64,000 bases of DNA from JAWLEP01 sp964553045 (GCA_964553045.1 CAZKJG010000003.1:62001-126000); one strand, 5' to 3'; positions 16,714-26,452 are shown, numbered from the stretch's first letter. Notes: a model not told the origin generated them from the letters alone. Translations and numbers: made by a program.

Positions 16714-17754
16714 CTATTGGCGGAAGCGCTCCAGCTGCTGGAGGTAGAACTCGTTGTCCGGGTCCAGCTCCAGGGCCCGCTCCTCCCACCTTACGGCCTC
16801 CTCCCGGTTGCCGTTGATGAAGTGGCAGGTGGCCAGGGTGTCCATGATGTTGTGGTCGTCGGGTGAGAGCTCTATGGCCTGCAGGGCCAGCTCCAGGGCC
16901 CGTTCCTCGTAGCCGGGCACCTCGGTGGCCAGGTTCCAGGCGAAGTTGTTCAACATGCCCGCGCGCAATTCGGGGTCGTCCTCTTCGGCCAGGAAATCGT
17001 CCATGATCTGCAGCGCCCACCGCGTCTCCGTATCTCCGCCTGACTCCATGTAGGCCTGCATCATGAAGGTGGGCTCCCACAGGCCGTAGATGCGGGCCAG
17101 CTCCCCCACCGGGTCCACGTGGTCGGCAACCCTGATGTCCACCAGGCGCTCCGAGCTACCCTGGTAGCCACCTTCGGGTCGCACCACCAGAATGGCGGCC
17201 GACTGCCTTCCCCTGCTGTCGCCGCCGGCGTTGTCGCCGGCCTGCAGCGCCGCCAGGAGCCTGCGGGCCAGCGGACCCTCCGCTTCCAGGAAGGCGGCCT
17301 CCATCCGCTCGACGACCTCCGGGCCTACCAGGATGTTGCCCTGTATGGCGTAGCCGGGACCGGTGATTCCGCCGGCCCAGTCCAGGGTGCCGGTTCCGGT
17401 GAAGCTGGCCGAGCCGCCGGCCATGTCCACCACGCCCAGCTGCCTCTGCTGCATCTCCGGGTCCGTGGCCCGGAGGCTGTCCAGAACGGCCTCCGCCGGC
17501 ATTCCGGACTCCAGCAGCTCCAGTCCGAGGGGGCCGAAGCCCGCGTTGGCCAGAGCCTGGGTCGCCACGGCCCCGGCGTCGGCATCGGCCCAGGGGACTA
17601 TGTAGCCCACCGAAAGGACCTTGGAGGCAACAGCCACGCCGGCCTCTCCGGCGGCGGTGTCCGCCGCCGCTATGGAGAACGTGGACGTATGGATCTTCCC
17701 CCGCCCGGCCAGGGCAAGGGCCGCCAGGGCAAGTACGATCGCAGAGTGCTTCAT
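16714..17754 (-). CDS. Secreted DUF1028 protein with C-terminal TPR segment
   Basis: This is a 346-residue exported protein (signal MKHSAIVLALAALALAG). Residues ~22-235 are a DUF1028 domain: TSTFSIAAADTAAGEAGVAV at its start, then GAVATQALANAGFGPLGLEL and GYAIQGNILVG. DUF1028 has an Ntn-hydrolase-like fold, and the Thr/Ser-Phe-Ser-Ile start would sit near the processed N-terminus. The C-terminal ~110 residues look like TPR-type helical pairs (NNFAWNLATEVPGYEERALE, then TLATCHFINGNREEAVRWEE). ATGA overlap couples it to a small upstream frame. The substrate is unknown. The TPR tail may hold partners or processed peptides. Confidence 0.75.
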   Translation of the reverse strand: MKHSAIVLALAALALAGRGKIHTSTFSIAAADTAAGEAGVAVASKVLSVGYIVPWADADAGAVATQALANAGFGPLGLELLESGMPAEAVLDSLRATDPEMQQRQLGVVDMAGGSASFTGTGTLDWAGGITGPGYAIQGNILVGPEVVERMEAAFLEAEGPLARRLLAALQAGDNAGGDSRGRQSAAILVVRPEGGYQGSSERLVDIRVADHVDPVGELARIYGLWEPTFMMQAYMESGGDTETRWALQIMDDFLAEEDDPELRAGMLNNFAWNLATEVPGYEERALELALQAIELSPDDHNIMDTLATCHFINGNREEAVRWEERALELDPDNEFYLQQLERFRQ

Positions 17755-17972
17755 TGTTCGCCTTCCTTTCCGCCGCCCTCGGTGAGCACCTCCACCAGCC
17801 GGTTGGCCGTCTCCCGGCCCACCGGGCCCACTCCGGCCACAATCACAAACACGTGTCCCCCGTTTCTTGGCGCCCCCAGGCCCAGCACCATGAACAGCGA
17901 CCGGCTAAGCCGGTTGCCGCGCGTATGGAATCGGCCGAGCTCGGCCCCATTCAGCCCCCCGTACTCGGACAT
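17751..17972 (-). CDS. Small hypothetical protein coupled to DUF1028 gene
   Basis: This is a 73-residue frame from ATG 17972 (MSEYGGLNGAELGRFHTRGN), with GAAGGGA upstream; an in-frame ATG at 18026 would add 18 residues. Its stop overlaps the DUF1028 start as ATGA, the coupling seen between true genes in this window. The second half is hydrophobic and Gly-rich (GGHVFVIVAGVGPVGRETAN), then a helix (RLVEVLTE). I recognise no family. Confidence is moderate and rests mainly on the overlap. Confidence 0.4.
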   Translation of the reverse strand: MSEYGGLNGAELGRFHTRGNRLSRSLFMVLGLGAPRNGGHVFVIVAGVGPVGRETANRLVEVLTEGGGKEGEQ

Positions 17973-18211
17973 GGCTGTCCCTTCGCCCGCCGGAGCGCGG
18001 CACCGCATGCGAAAGGACTCGCCCATGGCGCCTTCCGGGGTCGGGCATGACCGCGAACCACGCGGTTCAGTGCAAAAATCGCGGTTGTTGCCTGGAAGGA
18101 CAAGTGCCGGGACTGCGGCGCCACGAACCGCCGGGCATTTACCCCCGCTGTACGCGCGAAATATAGTGTGCCCGAAGAAGGACCTTGCACTCCTCGCAGA
18201 AGGAGACCCTA

Positions 18212-20428
18212 ATGATACGCATGGCAGTCACGCTTCCCGTTCTGTTCGCGGTGGTCAGCGCCGACCGCGGGGCCACCGGCATACCCCCCGAGCCCCTTCC
18301 GGTCGTGGACGACGCCACCCACCTGGTTACGCTCTTTCCCACCTGGGATGCCAGGACCGCCGTAGTTCCCCGGACCGGATGCCCGGCTGCTATACCGCCG
18401 GAGTACGACCCGGTGGACTCCCTGACCCTGGACTGCCTGGTGCCGGCGGGGGGCGAGCTGGTGGTGGAGATGGACTACTCCACCGGTGAGCTGTCGGTGA
18501 CGCAGGCCCCCTACTCCCTCACCCAGGACGCCCAGGACGCCATCGACGCGACGCCCGACTGGATCTCCGACAGGCTGCAGTGGCGCCTGTCCCAGCTCAC
18601 CGAGTCCAACCAGGACCGCTACGCCGACCTGATAACCGGTGTAACCCAGCCGGAGATACTGGACGAGGTGGCCTACCAGGTGGCGACCCTCAGCTGGACC
18701 ATCCTGGCCAACCCGGACTGGGACGAGACCGTGATAGTGAACGGCGCCGAGCTGATGTACGAGCTGGACGCCGACCTGCAGTTCGTGGAGATCCTCGACT
18801 ACAACACGGGCACTCCCGAGGCCTACTCCACTACTCAGTACACGGTGATCCTGGAGGGCGATACCACCACGGTGGAGATACCGAGGGAGGAGTACTACGA
18901 CTGGGTGGTGATGCCCAAGGTCTCCGACGAGGTCCCCCTTCAGAACGACTTCGTCTACGACATGTTCTGGCGCGAGTACCTCTACTACGAGAACGACCCG
19001 GGCTACCCGAACCTCAAGGAGGTGCTGGAGCCGCTGACGGTGGTCTGGGACGGCCAGGAGTACAACTGGAGCGGCGGCCGGCCATTCACCGACTCCATGA
19101 TGGTGGTGGACGCTATCGGGAACTGGTGCTCGGAGACCGTTCCGAATTCGGCTTCGGGCAACCGCCCCATACAGCCCAACATCATCGCCCACGAGCACAA
19201 CGGGAACTGCGGCGAGCTGCAGGACCTGCTCTGCGCGGCGGGCAGGACGTGCCTGCTGCCCATGGTCTGCAGCATGGACATACTGGAGGACCACGTCTGG
19301 TGCGAGATCCGCTGGCAGGACGACTGGAAGCCCTACCAGGTGGAGCTGGGGGGCAACAGGACCCAGATCGGCAACTACGGCATAGCCTACGACGCCGACA
19401 TGGGTGGCTCCAAGGAGTGCTCCTGCATCTGGGACTGGCGCAACGACGGCTGGACCTGGGACGTGATAGGGAGGTACTCGGACACCTGCACCCTTACGGT
19501 ACACGTAGAGGACTCGCTGGGCACTCCGGTTGACAACGCCCAGGTAACCGTAGCCAGCGAGTACTGGCAGCAGAGCACCCCCGGCCGCGGTAGCTGGGCC
19601 TGGACCGACCGCGACGGCAACGCGCAGTTCGTGCTGGGAGACAGCCAGAACTACTACATCAACATTTACTGCACCCTGGGCATCTACCCCGGCGGCGGCT
19701 TCGCCGAGCTGATAGAGGACAGCGACCCGGGCGAGCACTACTACTTCCAGTGGGTGACGCCCGACACCATGCCCTCGCTCGACGCCACCGAGGTCCCGAT
19801 GGGCAACATGAAAAAGTACCTGATCCAGGTGAACTACCAGGTTCCCTGCGACGTCTCCACCGGCCGAGACTACTACGCCAACCCCAGGAGCGAGTTCTTC
19901 CAGCCCCTGGAGGACGGCCGAATTGCGTTCTTCTTCGTCGACCAGGATGGCCTCGATGCCTACATGGACGACCAGCCCTTCGAGGCCTGCGAGGTTGCCG
20001 AGTATTCCGGCTCGGGATACAGCGAGTTCGTTATTCCCCACGACAGGAACTACTACACCGTCTTCTCCGGCCGCAACTACCAGGGCCTCGCCTCCTGGGT
20101 AGAGGCCGACATCACCCTCTGGGAGCATGACGGTACAGCCGTGGAGGGGGGACGGATGGACTACGTACTGGGCATCTCCGCCACCCCCAACCCCATGGCC
20201 GCAAGCGGTACACTGGATCTGGTGGTCCCCTCGGCCGGCCTATGCACCCTTCGGATCTACGACCTGGCCGGCCGGGTTGTGGCCGAGCCCCTGACCTCGG
20301 AGCTGGCTCCGGGAAGACACTCCGTCGGCCTGGATGTCCGGGAACTGGGCCTGGCCGGGGGCGTCTACCTCGCTCGGCTGCGGACGCCGGATGGAACGGC
20401 CGTCCGCAAGCTGGTCGTGGTGAGATAG
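18212..20428 (+). CDS. Secreted transglutaminase-like protein with FlgD/T9SS-type C-terminal domain
   Basis: This is a 738-residue exported protein. A signal peptide and a beta-rich N-terminal region are followed by a transglutaminase-like core. In it, GNCGELQDLL holds the candidate catalytic Cys (~333) and EDHVWCEIRW the His (~361), with a following acidic/Trp segment. A carboxypeptidase-regulatory-like beta domain follows (VEDSLGTPVDNAQVTV). The last ~85 residues are a FlgD-like/type IX-sorting beta-sandwich (SATPNPMAASGTLDLVVPSA, then IYDLAGRVV). ATG 18212 has AGAAGGAGA upstream. It could crosslink or cleave peptides at the cell surface. A second sorting-domain protein starts 2 nt after its stop. 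Confidence 0.75.
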   Translation: MIRMAVTLPVLFAVVSADRGATGIPPEPLPVVDDATHLVTLFPTWDARTAVVPRTGCPAAIPPEYDPVDSLTLDCLVPAGGELVVEMDYSTGELSVTQAPYSLTQDAQDAIDATPDWISDRLQWRLSQLTESNQDRYADLITGVTQPEILDEVAYQVATLSWTILANPDWDETVIVNGAELMYELDADLQFVEILDYNTGTPEAYSTTQYTVILEGDTTTVEIPREEYYDWVVMPKVSDEVPLQNDFVYDMFWREYLYYENDPGYPNLKEVLEPLTVVWDGQEYNWSGGRPFTDSMMVVDAIGNWCSETVPNSASGNRPIQPNIIAHEHNGNCGELQDLLCAAGRTCLLPMVCSMDILEDHVWCEIRWQDDWKPYQVELGGNRTQIGNYGIAYDADMGGSKECSCIWDWRNDGWTWDVIGRYSDTCTLTVHVEDSLGTPVDNAQVTVASEYWQQSTPGRGSWAWTDRDGNAQFVLGDSQNYYINIYCTLGIYPGGGFAELIEDSDPGEHYYFQWVTPDTMPSLDATEVPMGNMKKYLIQVNYQVPCDVSTGRDYYANPRSEFFQPLEDGRIAFFFVDQDGLDAYMDDQPFEACEVAEYSGSGYSEFVIPHDRNYYTVFSGRNYQGLASWVEADITLWEHDGTAVEGGRMDYVLGISATPNPMAASGTLDLVVPSAGLCTLRIYDLAGRVVAEPLTSELAPGRHSVGLDVRELGLAGGVYLARLRTPDGTAVRKLVVVR

Positions 20429-20430
20429 CC

Positions 20431-21675
20431 GTGCGGAGCGCGTCGGCAGCATCGATTCTGGCCTGCCTGCTTGCGGCGACCGCCGTCTCGGCCGCCGACT
20501 ACCCCGACAGCCTGGTGGCCACCGTGAGCCTGGGATCCTCCAGTGGTCCGGTGGGCGTATGCGCCGCTCCGGACGGCGGCCACGCCTATGCAGCCGGGGA
20601 GTTCGGAATCATCAGCGCGGTAGAGACGGCGGGCTACACCGTTTCGGGGACCTGCTACATAGGCTCCGAGCTGGGCGACATCTGCATAACCCCCGACGGA
20701 CAGCACCTCCTGGCCTGCAACGTGGAGGAGAACGCCGTGGAGGTGATAGCCGTGGAGGGTATGCAGCACCTGCACACCGTGGAGGTGGGGGCCGATCCGA
20801 CGGCGATAGAGGCGATGCCCGACGGGGAGCGGGTCCTGGTTTCCTGCAACCTATTCCAGATATGGGTGATAGGTACCGATGGCTGGACGGTGGAGGAGAC
20901 GGTATCAGTGGGAAGCTCCCCGAGGGGCATCTGCGCCATGCCGGGCGGCGAGCTGGCCTGCGTGGCCAGGTCGGACTCCTACAACGCCGCGGTCCTGCAC
21001 CTGGATGGGTACGGGACCGATGATCTCTTCACCGGCGCCGACACCTGGGACGTCTGCCCCTCGCCGGAAGGCTCCGTGGCCTACTTCACCGTACCCGAAT
21101 GGGACATGATCAAGGCAGTTGACGTGCAGACCGGACAGGTGACTGCCGAGGTCTTCGATGTGGGAGAGGAGCCCCTGGACATCTGCGCCCTTCCCAACGG
21201 CCAGCACCTCTACTCATCCTCCAGCGGGACCGGGGAGGTATTCGTGGTGGACGCCATGCAGGGTACGGTCGTGGACTCGATACTGACCGGCAGCAATCCC
21301 CTGGGAATATCCCCCCATCCCGCCGGCACGGAGGTCTACGTGGTTGACAACTTCCTGGGTGAGCTGGCGGTAATCGGAGGGGGACCCTCCGGAGTCGAGG
21401 CCGGTGGGGACCTTACGGGCATCACGCTCTGCGCCAGCGGCCGGAACCCCTGCACAGGGCTGGCCGAGCTGGAGCTGGGCCTGCCGCAGCCGTCGGAGGT
21501 ATCGGTGACCGTCTTCGACCTCTCCGGACGGCCGGTTGCGCGGCTTCGGCCGGGACAGCTTTCGTCGGGAACCCACCGCCTGCAGCTGGAGCTTTCGGCT
21601 GCGGGTGTTTTCCTCTGCAGGGCCGAGGCCGCCTGCGGCAGCGCTTGCGCCAGGCTGGTAAACCTCGGGAGATAG
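20431..21675 (+). CDS. Secreted YVTN/40-residue beta-propeller with FlgD/T9SS-type C-terminal domain
   Basis: This is a 414-residue protein with a signal peptide (MRSASAASILACLLAATAVS) and about six to seven propeller repeats of the YVTN type (VGVCAAPDGGHAYAAGEFG, DICITPDGQHLLACNVEENA, GICAMPGGELACVARSDSYN). It ends in a C-terminal sorting-type domain (LSGRPVARLRPGQLSSGTHR). Every blade carries a Cys in the same place (xICxxPxG), an odd regular feature that may form disulfides or bind metal. GTG 20431 is preferred and sits 2 nt after the upstream stop, so the two secreted proteins are probably cotranscribed. Confidence 0.75.
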   Translation: MRSASAASILACLLAATAVSAADYPDSLVATVSLGSSSGPVGVCAAPDGGHAYAAGEFGIISAVETAGYTVSGTCYIGSELGDICITPDGQHLLACNVEENAVEVIAVEGMQHLHTVEVGADPTAIEAMPDGERVLVSCNLFQIWVIGTDGWTVEETVSVGSSPRGICAMPGGELACVARSDSYNAAVLHLDGYGTDDLFTGADTWDVCPSPEGSVAYFTVPEWDMIKAVDVQTGQVTAEVFDVGEEPLDICALPNGQHLYSSSSGTGEVFVVDAMQGTVVDSILTGSNPLGISPHPAGTEVYVVDNFLGELAVIGGGPSGVEAGGDLTGITLCASGRNPCTGLAELELGLPQPSEVSVTVFDLSGRPVARLRPGQLSSGTHRLQLELSAAGVFLCRAEAACGSACARLVNLGR

Positions 21676-21677
21676 GC

Positions 21678-22460
21678 CTACAGGACCACGGCCAGGACGG
21701 CGGCTGCCGCCACGGCAGCCGCCGCACCCCACGAAACCAGGCGCACCCGCCGTTTCTGGCCGGCCCACAGCCAGTCCATCATCTCATCGAGGCGGGTCCT
21801 GTAGACCGCGGTGTGGGAATCGGTGTCCAGCAGGTCGGTGACGTCCAGGTTGACCAGCTTTCCCGGCGCAGACGCGGGCTTCACACCGGCCCTTCCCGCA
21901 GCCCTTCCGGGCGAGAGGCGCAGCAGCTCCCCCACGAGGTAGCGGGTCCCCAGAGCCCGGTCCCTCCGGTTTACGACGTTCACCAGCGCCCCCGAGAGGC
22001 GGGAGGCTGCGGTGGCCCAGTCCTCGTCACGGTCCGCGTGGATGGCGCCGGCCAGCAGCACCGCGTCCCTCAAAGGCATGCCGTGGTCGGCCTTCAGGGC
22101 CAGCAGACCGCTGAAGATGACCTTGGCGCCCAGTGAGTGCCCCAGGAGCGTAATACCGCCCGAACCGCCGAACCCGCGCAGCAGCTGGGGCAGAACGCGG
22201 CCCGCCCGCTCGGCCGTGCGGTTGGCCCTGGCCCACTCTATGGCGTCCCAGAGGGTACTGAACCGTTCATGGGTGCAGCATGAGTCCCACCACAGCCAGT
22301 GCACGGACCCCCGCCACCCGGCGCTGCGGAAGGCCCTGACCCACTGGGAGAGCTTCTCCTGCCGGTAGTCACTAGTGTGGAAACCCGAGACGAAGAGCAG
22401 TCTCTGCCGGCTGCCGCGGGTGGCGGAGATCCTTCTCACGAAGGGCGCGTCATCCGTCAT
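21678..22460 (-). CDS. Alpha/beta-hydrolase-like protein with C-terminal membrane anchor
   Basis: This is a 260-residue protein. RLLFVSGFHTSDYRQ supplies the first strand and oxyanion loop, and GITLLGHSLGAKVIFSGLLA contains the nucleophile elbow GHSLG. NVVNRRDRAL and LDTDSHTAVY place plausible acid and His residues. The layout resembles the DUF726/TMCO4-type lipase-like hydrolases. The last ~25 residues are one hydrophobic helix (RLVSWGAAAAVAAAAVLAVV), so it is tail-anchored to the membrane. It overlaps the flippase gene upstream by 11 nt and was probably cotranscribed with it. Substrate is unknown; a lipid ester is a reasonable guess. Confidence 0.6.
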   Translation of the reverse strand: MTDDAPFVRRISATRGSRQRLLFVSGFHTSDYRQEKLSQWVRAFRSAGWRGSVHWLWWDSCCTHERFSTLWDAIEWARANRTAERAGRVLPQLLRGFGGSGGITLLGHSLGAKVIFSGLLALKADHGMPLRDAVLLAGAIHADRDEDWATAASRLSGALVNVVNRRDRALGTRYLVGELLRLSPGRAAGRAGVKPASAPGKLVNLDVTDLLDTDSHTAVYRTRLDEMMDWLWAGQKRRVRLVSWGAAAAVAAAAVLAVVL

Positions 22461-23544
22461 CTGGGGCTTCCCGGTGCCCGGCTGCCCTGTCGGAGGCGTA
22501 GCGGCCCAGCACGTGAAGGAAGATCGCCGCGCCGACGCCGGCGGGGAGGTACAGAAAGAAGAGCCGCTGAAGCGCCGTGAACACGCCCATCCTGGCCATG
22601 GGGACCATTCGGGCCATCAGGGCCCCCGTGGTGAGCTCGGCAATGCCGCTTCCGCCGGGGCTGGGGGAGAAGTAGAGGATGAAGACTATCAGAGCCTGTA
22701 TGGCAAGCACCTCCAGCACGCTGCCTTCGATGCCCAGCCCCTTCATCACCAGCCAGGCGAGCAGGAACTTGTTGAAGTAGAGGACGGCCGTCAGCCCGAA
22801 GCTCTGCAGGAATATCAGCGGCTTGCGGCGCAGGAAGAGCTGGCAGGCCTCCTGGAACTCGCTCAGCTCTTCCAGCAGCCTGCTCGAGACCCTTCGAATG
22901 AAACCGGAGGCGAAGCGGAGCCGGCGGGCCAGCCAGAGCGAGAAGCGCCGCAGCAGGTTTTCCACCTTCTCCGGCTTCCACAGGAAGAACAGGAACACGA
23001 CCAGCTGAAGGGTGAACAGCCCGAATGCAACGGCCACCAGGGTGAGCACCGTGCCGCTGCCGATTCCGCTGAGCACCCGCAGGCCGAAGACGGCGGCTAT
23101 GATGAAGAAGATCACAGTTGCCAGGTAGTTGACCACGATGATGGAAAGGCCCTCGCCGATGGAAAGGCCGTTTCGGTAGTAGACGAATACCTGGGCCGGG
23201 CTTCCTCCGGTATGCGAAGGGGTCATCGCACCCATGAAGACGTTGGACAGGTTGGCGCGAAAGCTGGTCCAGTAGCTCATCTCAGGGCGGATCTCCCGAA
23301 TGAATACGTGGTTTCGAAGGCCGCCGAGCAGCATGTCCAAGAGCGAGAATCCAAGGGTGAGTGCCAGGAACTCCGGACGGAGCCTGCCCAGGTGTCTTAC
23401 CTGATCGGTTGATGCGGAGCGGAGAAACAGCAGCGTGAAGCCGATGGCGGACAGCACCAGAAACAGCACCAGACCCCTGATTATGCGCGAGCTGTCCAGT
23501 ATTCCCGAGAAGCGCTGGCCGGAGCTTTCGGGGCCTCTGGACAC
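22450..23544 (-). CDS. YbhN/AglD-type flippase-like membrane protein (LPG synthase TM family)
   Basis: This is a 364-residue integral membrane protein with about eight TM helices. Family landmarks are GFSLLDMLLGGLRNHVFIRE, SNVFMGAMTPSHTGGSPAQV and PSPGGSGIAELTTGALMARM. The family (UPF0104, the TM half of MprF) includes lipid and polyprenyl-glycan flippases and the archaeal AglD. The start is GTG 23544 with AAAGGAG upstream. It forms a minus-strand pair with the lipase-like gene. This is one of three flippase-type domains in the window; the other two lie in the 37-43 kb cluster and have a different YVPGK motif. Confidence 0.75.
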   Translation of the reverse strand: MSRGPESSGQRFSGILDSSRIIRGLVLFLVLSAIGFTLLFLRSASTDQVRHLGRLRPEFLALTLGFSLLDMLLGGLRNHVFIREIRPEMSYWTSFRANLSNVFMGAMTPSHTGGSPAQVFVYYRNGLSIGEGLSIIVVNYLATVIFFIIAAVFGLRVLSGIGSGTVLTLVAVAFGLFTLQLVVFLFFLWKPEKVENLLRRFSLWLARRLRFASGFIRRVSSRLLEELSEFQEACQLFLRRKPLIFLQSFGLTAVLYFNKFLLAWLVMKGLGIEGSVLEVLAIQALIVFILYFSPSPGGSGIAELTTGALMARMVPMARMGVFTALQRLFFLYLPAGVGAAIFLHVLGRYASDRAAGHREAPDDG

Positions 23545-23668
23545 GGCGCTCCTTTCACGGGGTTGCCATCGAGGCGTTTTACGACGATCAATCTAACATA
23601 CTGCAGGCATTTTCGGAACACCCTCGTGCCCTTAGCGGCAGCGGGTCGAATCGATGGAACGGAGTTCG

Positions 23669-26437
23669 ATGGCCACATCCGACGACGGCCAGGCAGGTCG
23701 CCGAAAACCGGGCAACCAGGCCCTGGTCTGGATTGTCCGCACCGAAGACATGGTCCTGAGGATCGATAAGAGCTGGACCAATCCGGGAATTGAGATACCC
23801 CCGGAATGGACCGGCCCCCTGGACCAACGGCTGGAGCTGGTCCATCCGGAAGACCGCCCCGAGGCCAGAAGGCAGATAGAGGCCCTGATCTCCGGCGAAG
23901 AGGCCACCATGAACCTGGAGATACGGATCAGGGCCGGAGAAGACTACATCTGGTCGCTGGTTCGAGGCTCACCGTCCTCCCGGGACGAAGAGGGCCGCTT
24001 GACGGAGATCTCGGGCATATGGATGGACATAGATGACCTGAAGGCGGCGGAGGAGGAGCTGGCCTCCAGCGAGCACAGGTTCCGCACCTTCACCGACCTT
24101 TCCCCGGTGGCCATCATGATTCATCGTGGCGGCGTATGGAGATACGTCAACCGGGCGGCCTCGAGAATGACCGGCTACCGGGAGTCGGAGCTCATCGGGT
24201 CGCCTTTCTGGCAGATAGTCCACCCGGCCGACCGGGAGATGGTGAAGATCCGGGGCATGGCCAGGAGCCGGGGCGGGCACCCACCCTCGTCATACCAGGT
24301 TCGAATAGTAACCAGGGATGGTAGCACCAGGTGGGCCGACCTGCGGGCACAGGCCCTGGAGCCCGAGCAGGGCGAGACCCCGATTCTGGTCTCGGCACAG
24401 GACATCACCGGCCGCAAGCGGGTGGAGCTGAGCCGCGAGGTGCTGCTGGAGATAGCCCGCAAGGCGCATGCCCTGGAGAGCGTGCAGGACCTGTACCCGG
24501 CGATTCAGAAGGCCCTGGGAAGCCTCTTCGACACCACGAACATGCTCATAGTGCTGCATGACCGGGGCGAGGACATGCTGACCATGGCCTACGCCTCCGA
24601 CGAAAAGGACATATACACCAGCTTCCCTGCCGGCAAGACGCTTACAGCGTATGTGATAAGGACCGACAAGCCAATTCTGGTGGACAGCTCCGACATGAAC
24701 GAGATGGTGCGCAAGGGCCTCATCGAGATAATCGGCACGCCCAGCCGGATCTGGATGGCTGCGCCTCTGCGGGCCATGGGGGTCACCAAAGGCGCCATAG
24801 TTGTCCAGAGCTACGAGGATCCGAAGGCGTACGACCGCGATGACCTGGAGGTTCTCACCTTTGTGGCCGACCAGATAGGGCTGTTCATCGACCGGGCCCG
24901 AATGGTGGAATCCCTGCGGGAGAGCGAGGAGCTGTTCCGGGCCGTCTTCGAGACCGCCCGGGATTCGATCTTCGTAAAGGACGACCGGCTGCGCTACATC
25001 CGCGTCAACCACGCGATGGAGGAGCTTTTCGGCCTATCCCGAAAGGACATATTGGGGCGGACGGAGAGCGAGCTGTTCGGCCCCGAGGTGGGCGGACTGT
25101 CGGAGGAGTCCGACGCCAGGGTCCTGCAGGGTCAGGTGGTGGAAGAGCTTCCGGAGAAACCGGTTCGGGGTGTGAGTCACGTCTTCCATACGGTCAAGGT
25201 TCCCCTGAGGAGCGCATCCGGGAGGATAACCGGCCTCTGCGGCATCGCCAGGGACATCACCGACCGCCGTCGCGCCGAAGAGGAGAGGAAGCGGCTGGAG
25301 CAGCAGGTACTGGAGGCTCAGAAGATGGAGAGTCTGGGCATCATGGCCGGGGGCATCGCCCACGACTTCAACAACATCCTGGTGGCCATCCTGGGAAACG
25401 CGGAGATGGCGCTGGAGAGCGGGGGCATAGCAAGGCCCGCAGCCGACCGCCTGGAGAAGATCAGGAACGCCGCCCTCAGGGCCTCGCAGCTCGCCCGGCA
25501 GATGCTTGCGTATGCCGGAAGGGCCAGCTTTCAGGTAGAGGTGCTGGACCTCAGCAGCCTGGTGAGGGAGCTCTTCGACATCATGCGGGCGTCCATTCCG
25601 CGGAGGATTGAGATCGAGTGCCAGGTTCCGCCCCACCCTGTGTTCGTCCAGGGGGACGCGGTTCAGATCCGGCAGGTGGCCATGAACCTGATAACAAACG
25701 CGGCGGAGGCCATTGAGGGCCCGGGAAACATCACGGTGTCGGTCTCGGAATCCGACCGGGAAGGCCTGGAGCCGTTGGGTACCCTGCCGGACACCGAGCA
25801 GGGGTACGCCCTGATGAAGGTGGAGGACGACGGCTGCGGAATGGAGTCGGGTATGGTCGAGCGGATCTTCGACCCCTTCTTCTCCACCAAGTTCAGCGGC
25901 AGCGGTCTGGGTCTGTCGGCCGTTCTGGGCATCATGCGCTCTCACGAGGGAACCATACTGGTGGAGACCGAGGAGGGGCGGGGCACGTGCTTCACTGCGG
26001 TCTTCCCCAAGCTCCCCGGCGACGTTGGGAAGCGTCGGACCGGCAAGGATAGCGCCCCCGGAGGCTCCAGCATGCCCGAGCGGGTGCTGGTGGTTGACGA
26101 CGAGAGGATGGTCAGAGAGGTGACCAAGGGGATACTGGAGGGCCTGGGCTGCCGCGTGATGGCCGTGGAGAGCGGCGAGAAAGCCTTGGAGGAGCTGTCG
26201 AATGCCGGCGAGGACCTGGGCCTCGTCATGCTGGACATGACCATGCCCGGAATGGACGGGGAGGAGACCTTCCGGCACATCCGGAAAATATCCCCCGAGC
26301 TTCCGGTTGTCGTGTTCAGCGGTTACAGCAGGGAGGATCTGCGGCGACGCTTCCGCGGCCACGGCGGCGTAACCTTCCTGCAGAAGCCCTTCACCATCGA
26401 CACCCTGAAGGCGGCCCTCAACGAGGTTACCTCCTAG
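23669..26437 (+). CDS. Multi-PAS/GAF hybrid histidine kinase with receiver domain
   Basis: This is a protein of about 922 residues with no transmembrane segment, hence a cytosolic sensor. Domain order: PAS (~25-130), PAS with PAC (~140-265), GAF (~270-415), PAS (~425-535), HisKA with phospho-His in MAGGIAHDFNNIL, HATPase (N box MNLITNAAEAIE, G boxes VEDDGCGME and SGSGLGLS), then a receiver (VLVVDDERMVRE, phospho-Asp in LVMLDMTMPG, Lys in LQKPF). ATG 23669 has GGAG 4 nt upstream; ATG 23654 is an alternative. It stands alone, divergent from the flippase pair, and no output regulator is adjacent. It probably feeds a remote phosphorelay partner. Confidence 0.9.
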   Translation: MATSDDGQAGRRKPGNQALVWIVRTEDMVLRIDKSWTNPGIEIPPEWTGPLDQRLELVHPEDRPEARRQIEALISGEEATMNLEIRIRAGEDYIWSLVRGSPSSRDEEGRLTEISGIWMDIDDLKAAEEELASSEHRFRTFTDLSPVAIMIHRGGVWRYVNRAASRMTGYRESELIGSPFWQIVHPADREMVKIRGMARSRGGHPPSSYQVRIVTRDGSTRWADLRAQALEPEQGETPILVSAQDITGRKRVELSREVLLEIARKAHALESVQDLYPAIQKALGSLFDTTNMLIVLHDRGEDMLTMAYASDEKDIYTSFPAGKTLTAYVIRTDKPILVDSSDMNEMVRKGLIEIIGTPSRIWMAAPLRAMGVTKGAIVVQSYEDPKAYDRDDLEVLTFVADQIGLFIDRARMVESLRESEELFRAVFETARDSIFVKDDRLRYIRVNHAMEELFGLSRKDILGRTESELFGPEVGGLSEESDARVLQGQVVEELPEKPVRGVSHVFHTVKVPLRSASGRITGLCGIARDITDRRRAEEERKRLEQQVLEAQKMESLGIMAGGIAHDFNNILVAILGNAEMALESGGIARPAADRLEKIRNAALRASQLARQMLAYAGRASFQVEVLDLSSLVRELFDIMRASIPRRIEIECQVPPHPVFVQGDAVQIRQVAMNLITNAAEAIEGPGNITVSVSESDREGLEPLGTLPDTEQGYALMKVEDDGCGMESGMVERIFDPFFSTKFSGSGLGLSAVLGIMRSHEGTILVETEEGRGTCFTAVFPKLPGDVGKRRTGKDSAPGGSSMPERVLVVDDERMVREVTKGILEGLGCRVMAVESGEKALEELSNAGEDLGLVMLDMTMPGMDGEETFRHIRKISPELPVVVFSGYSREDLRRRFRGHGGVTFLQKPFTIDTLKAALNEVTS

Positions 26438-26452
26438 GCGACGGTCCCCAGA

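Noticed and set aside
18067..18211. Plus-strand frame with a CRDCG-type pair upstream of the transglutaminase-like gene
   Set aside because: There is no start codon in a sensible place. It overlaps the leader of the next gene, and only one CxxC is present.
18209..20128. Long antisense frame across the transglutaminase-like gene
   Set aside because: It reads as repetitive Val/Gly/His text typical of shadow frames. The sense gene has a signal peptide, domains and a ribosome site.
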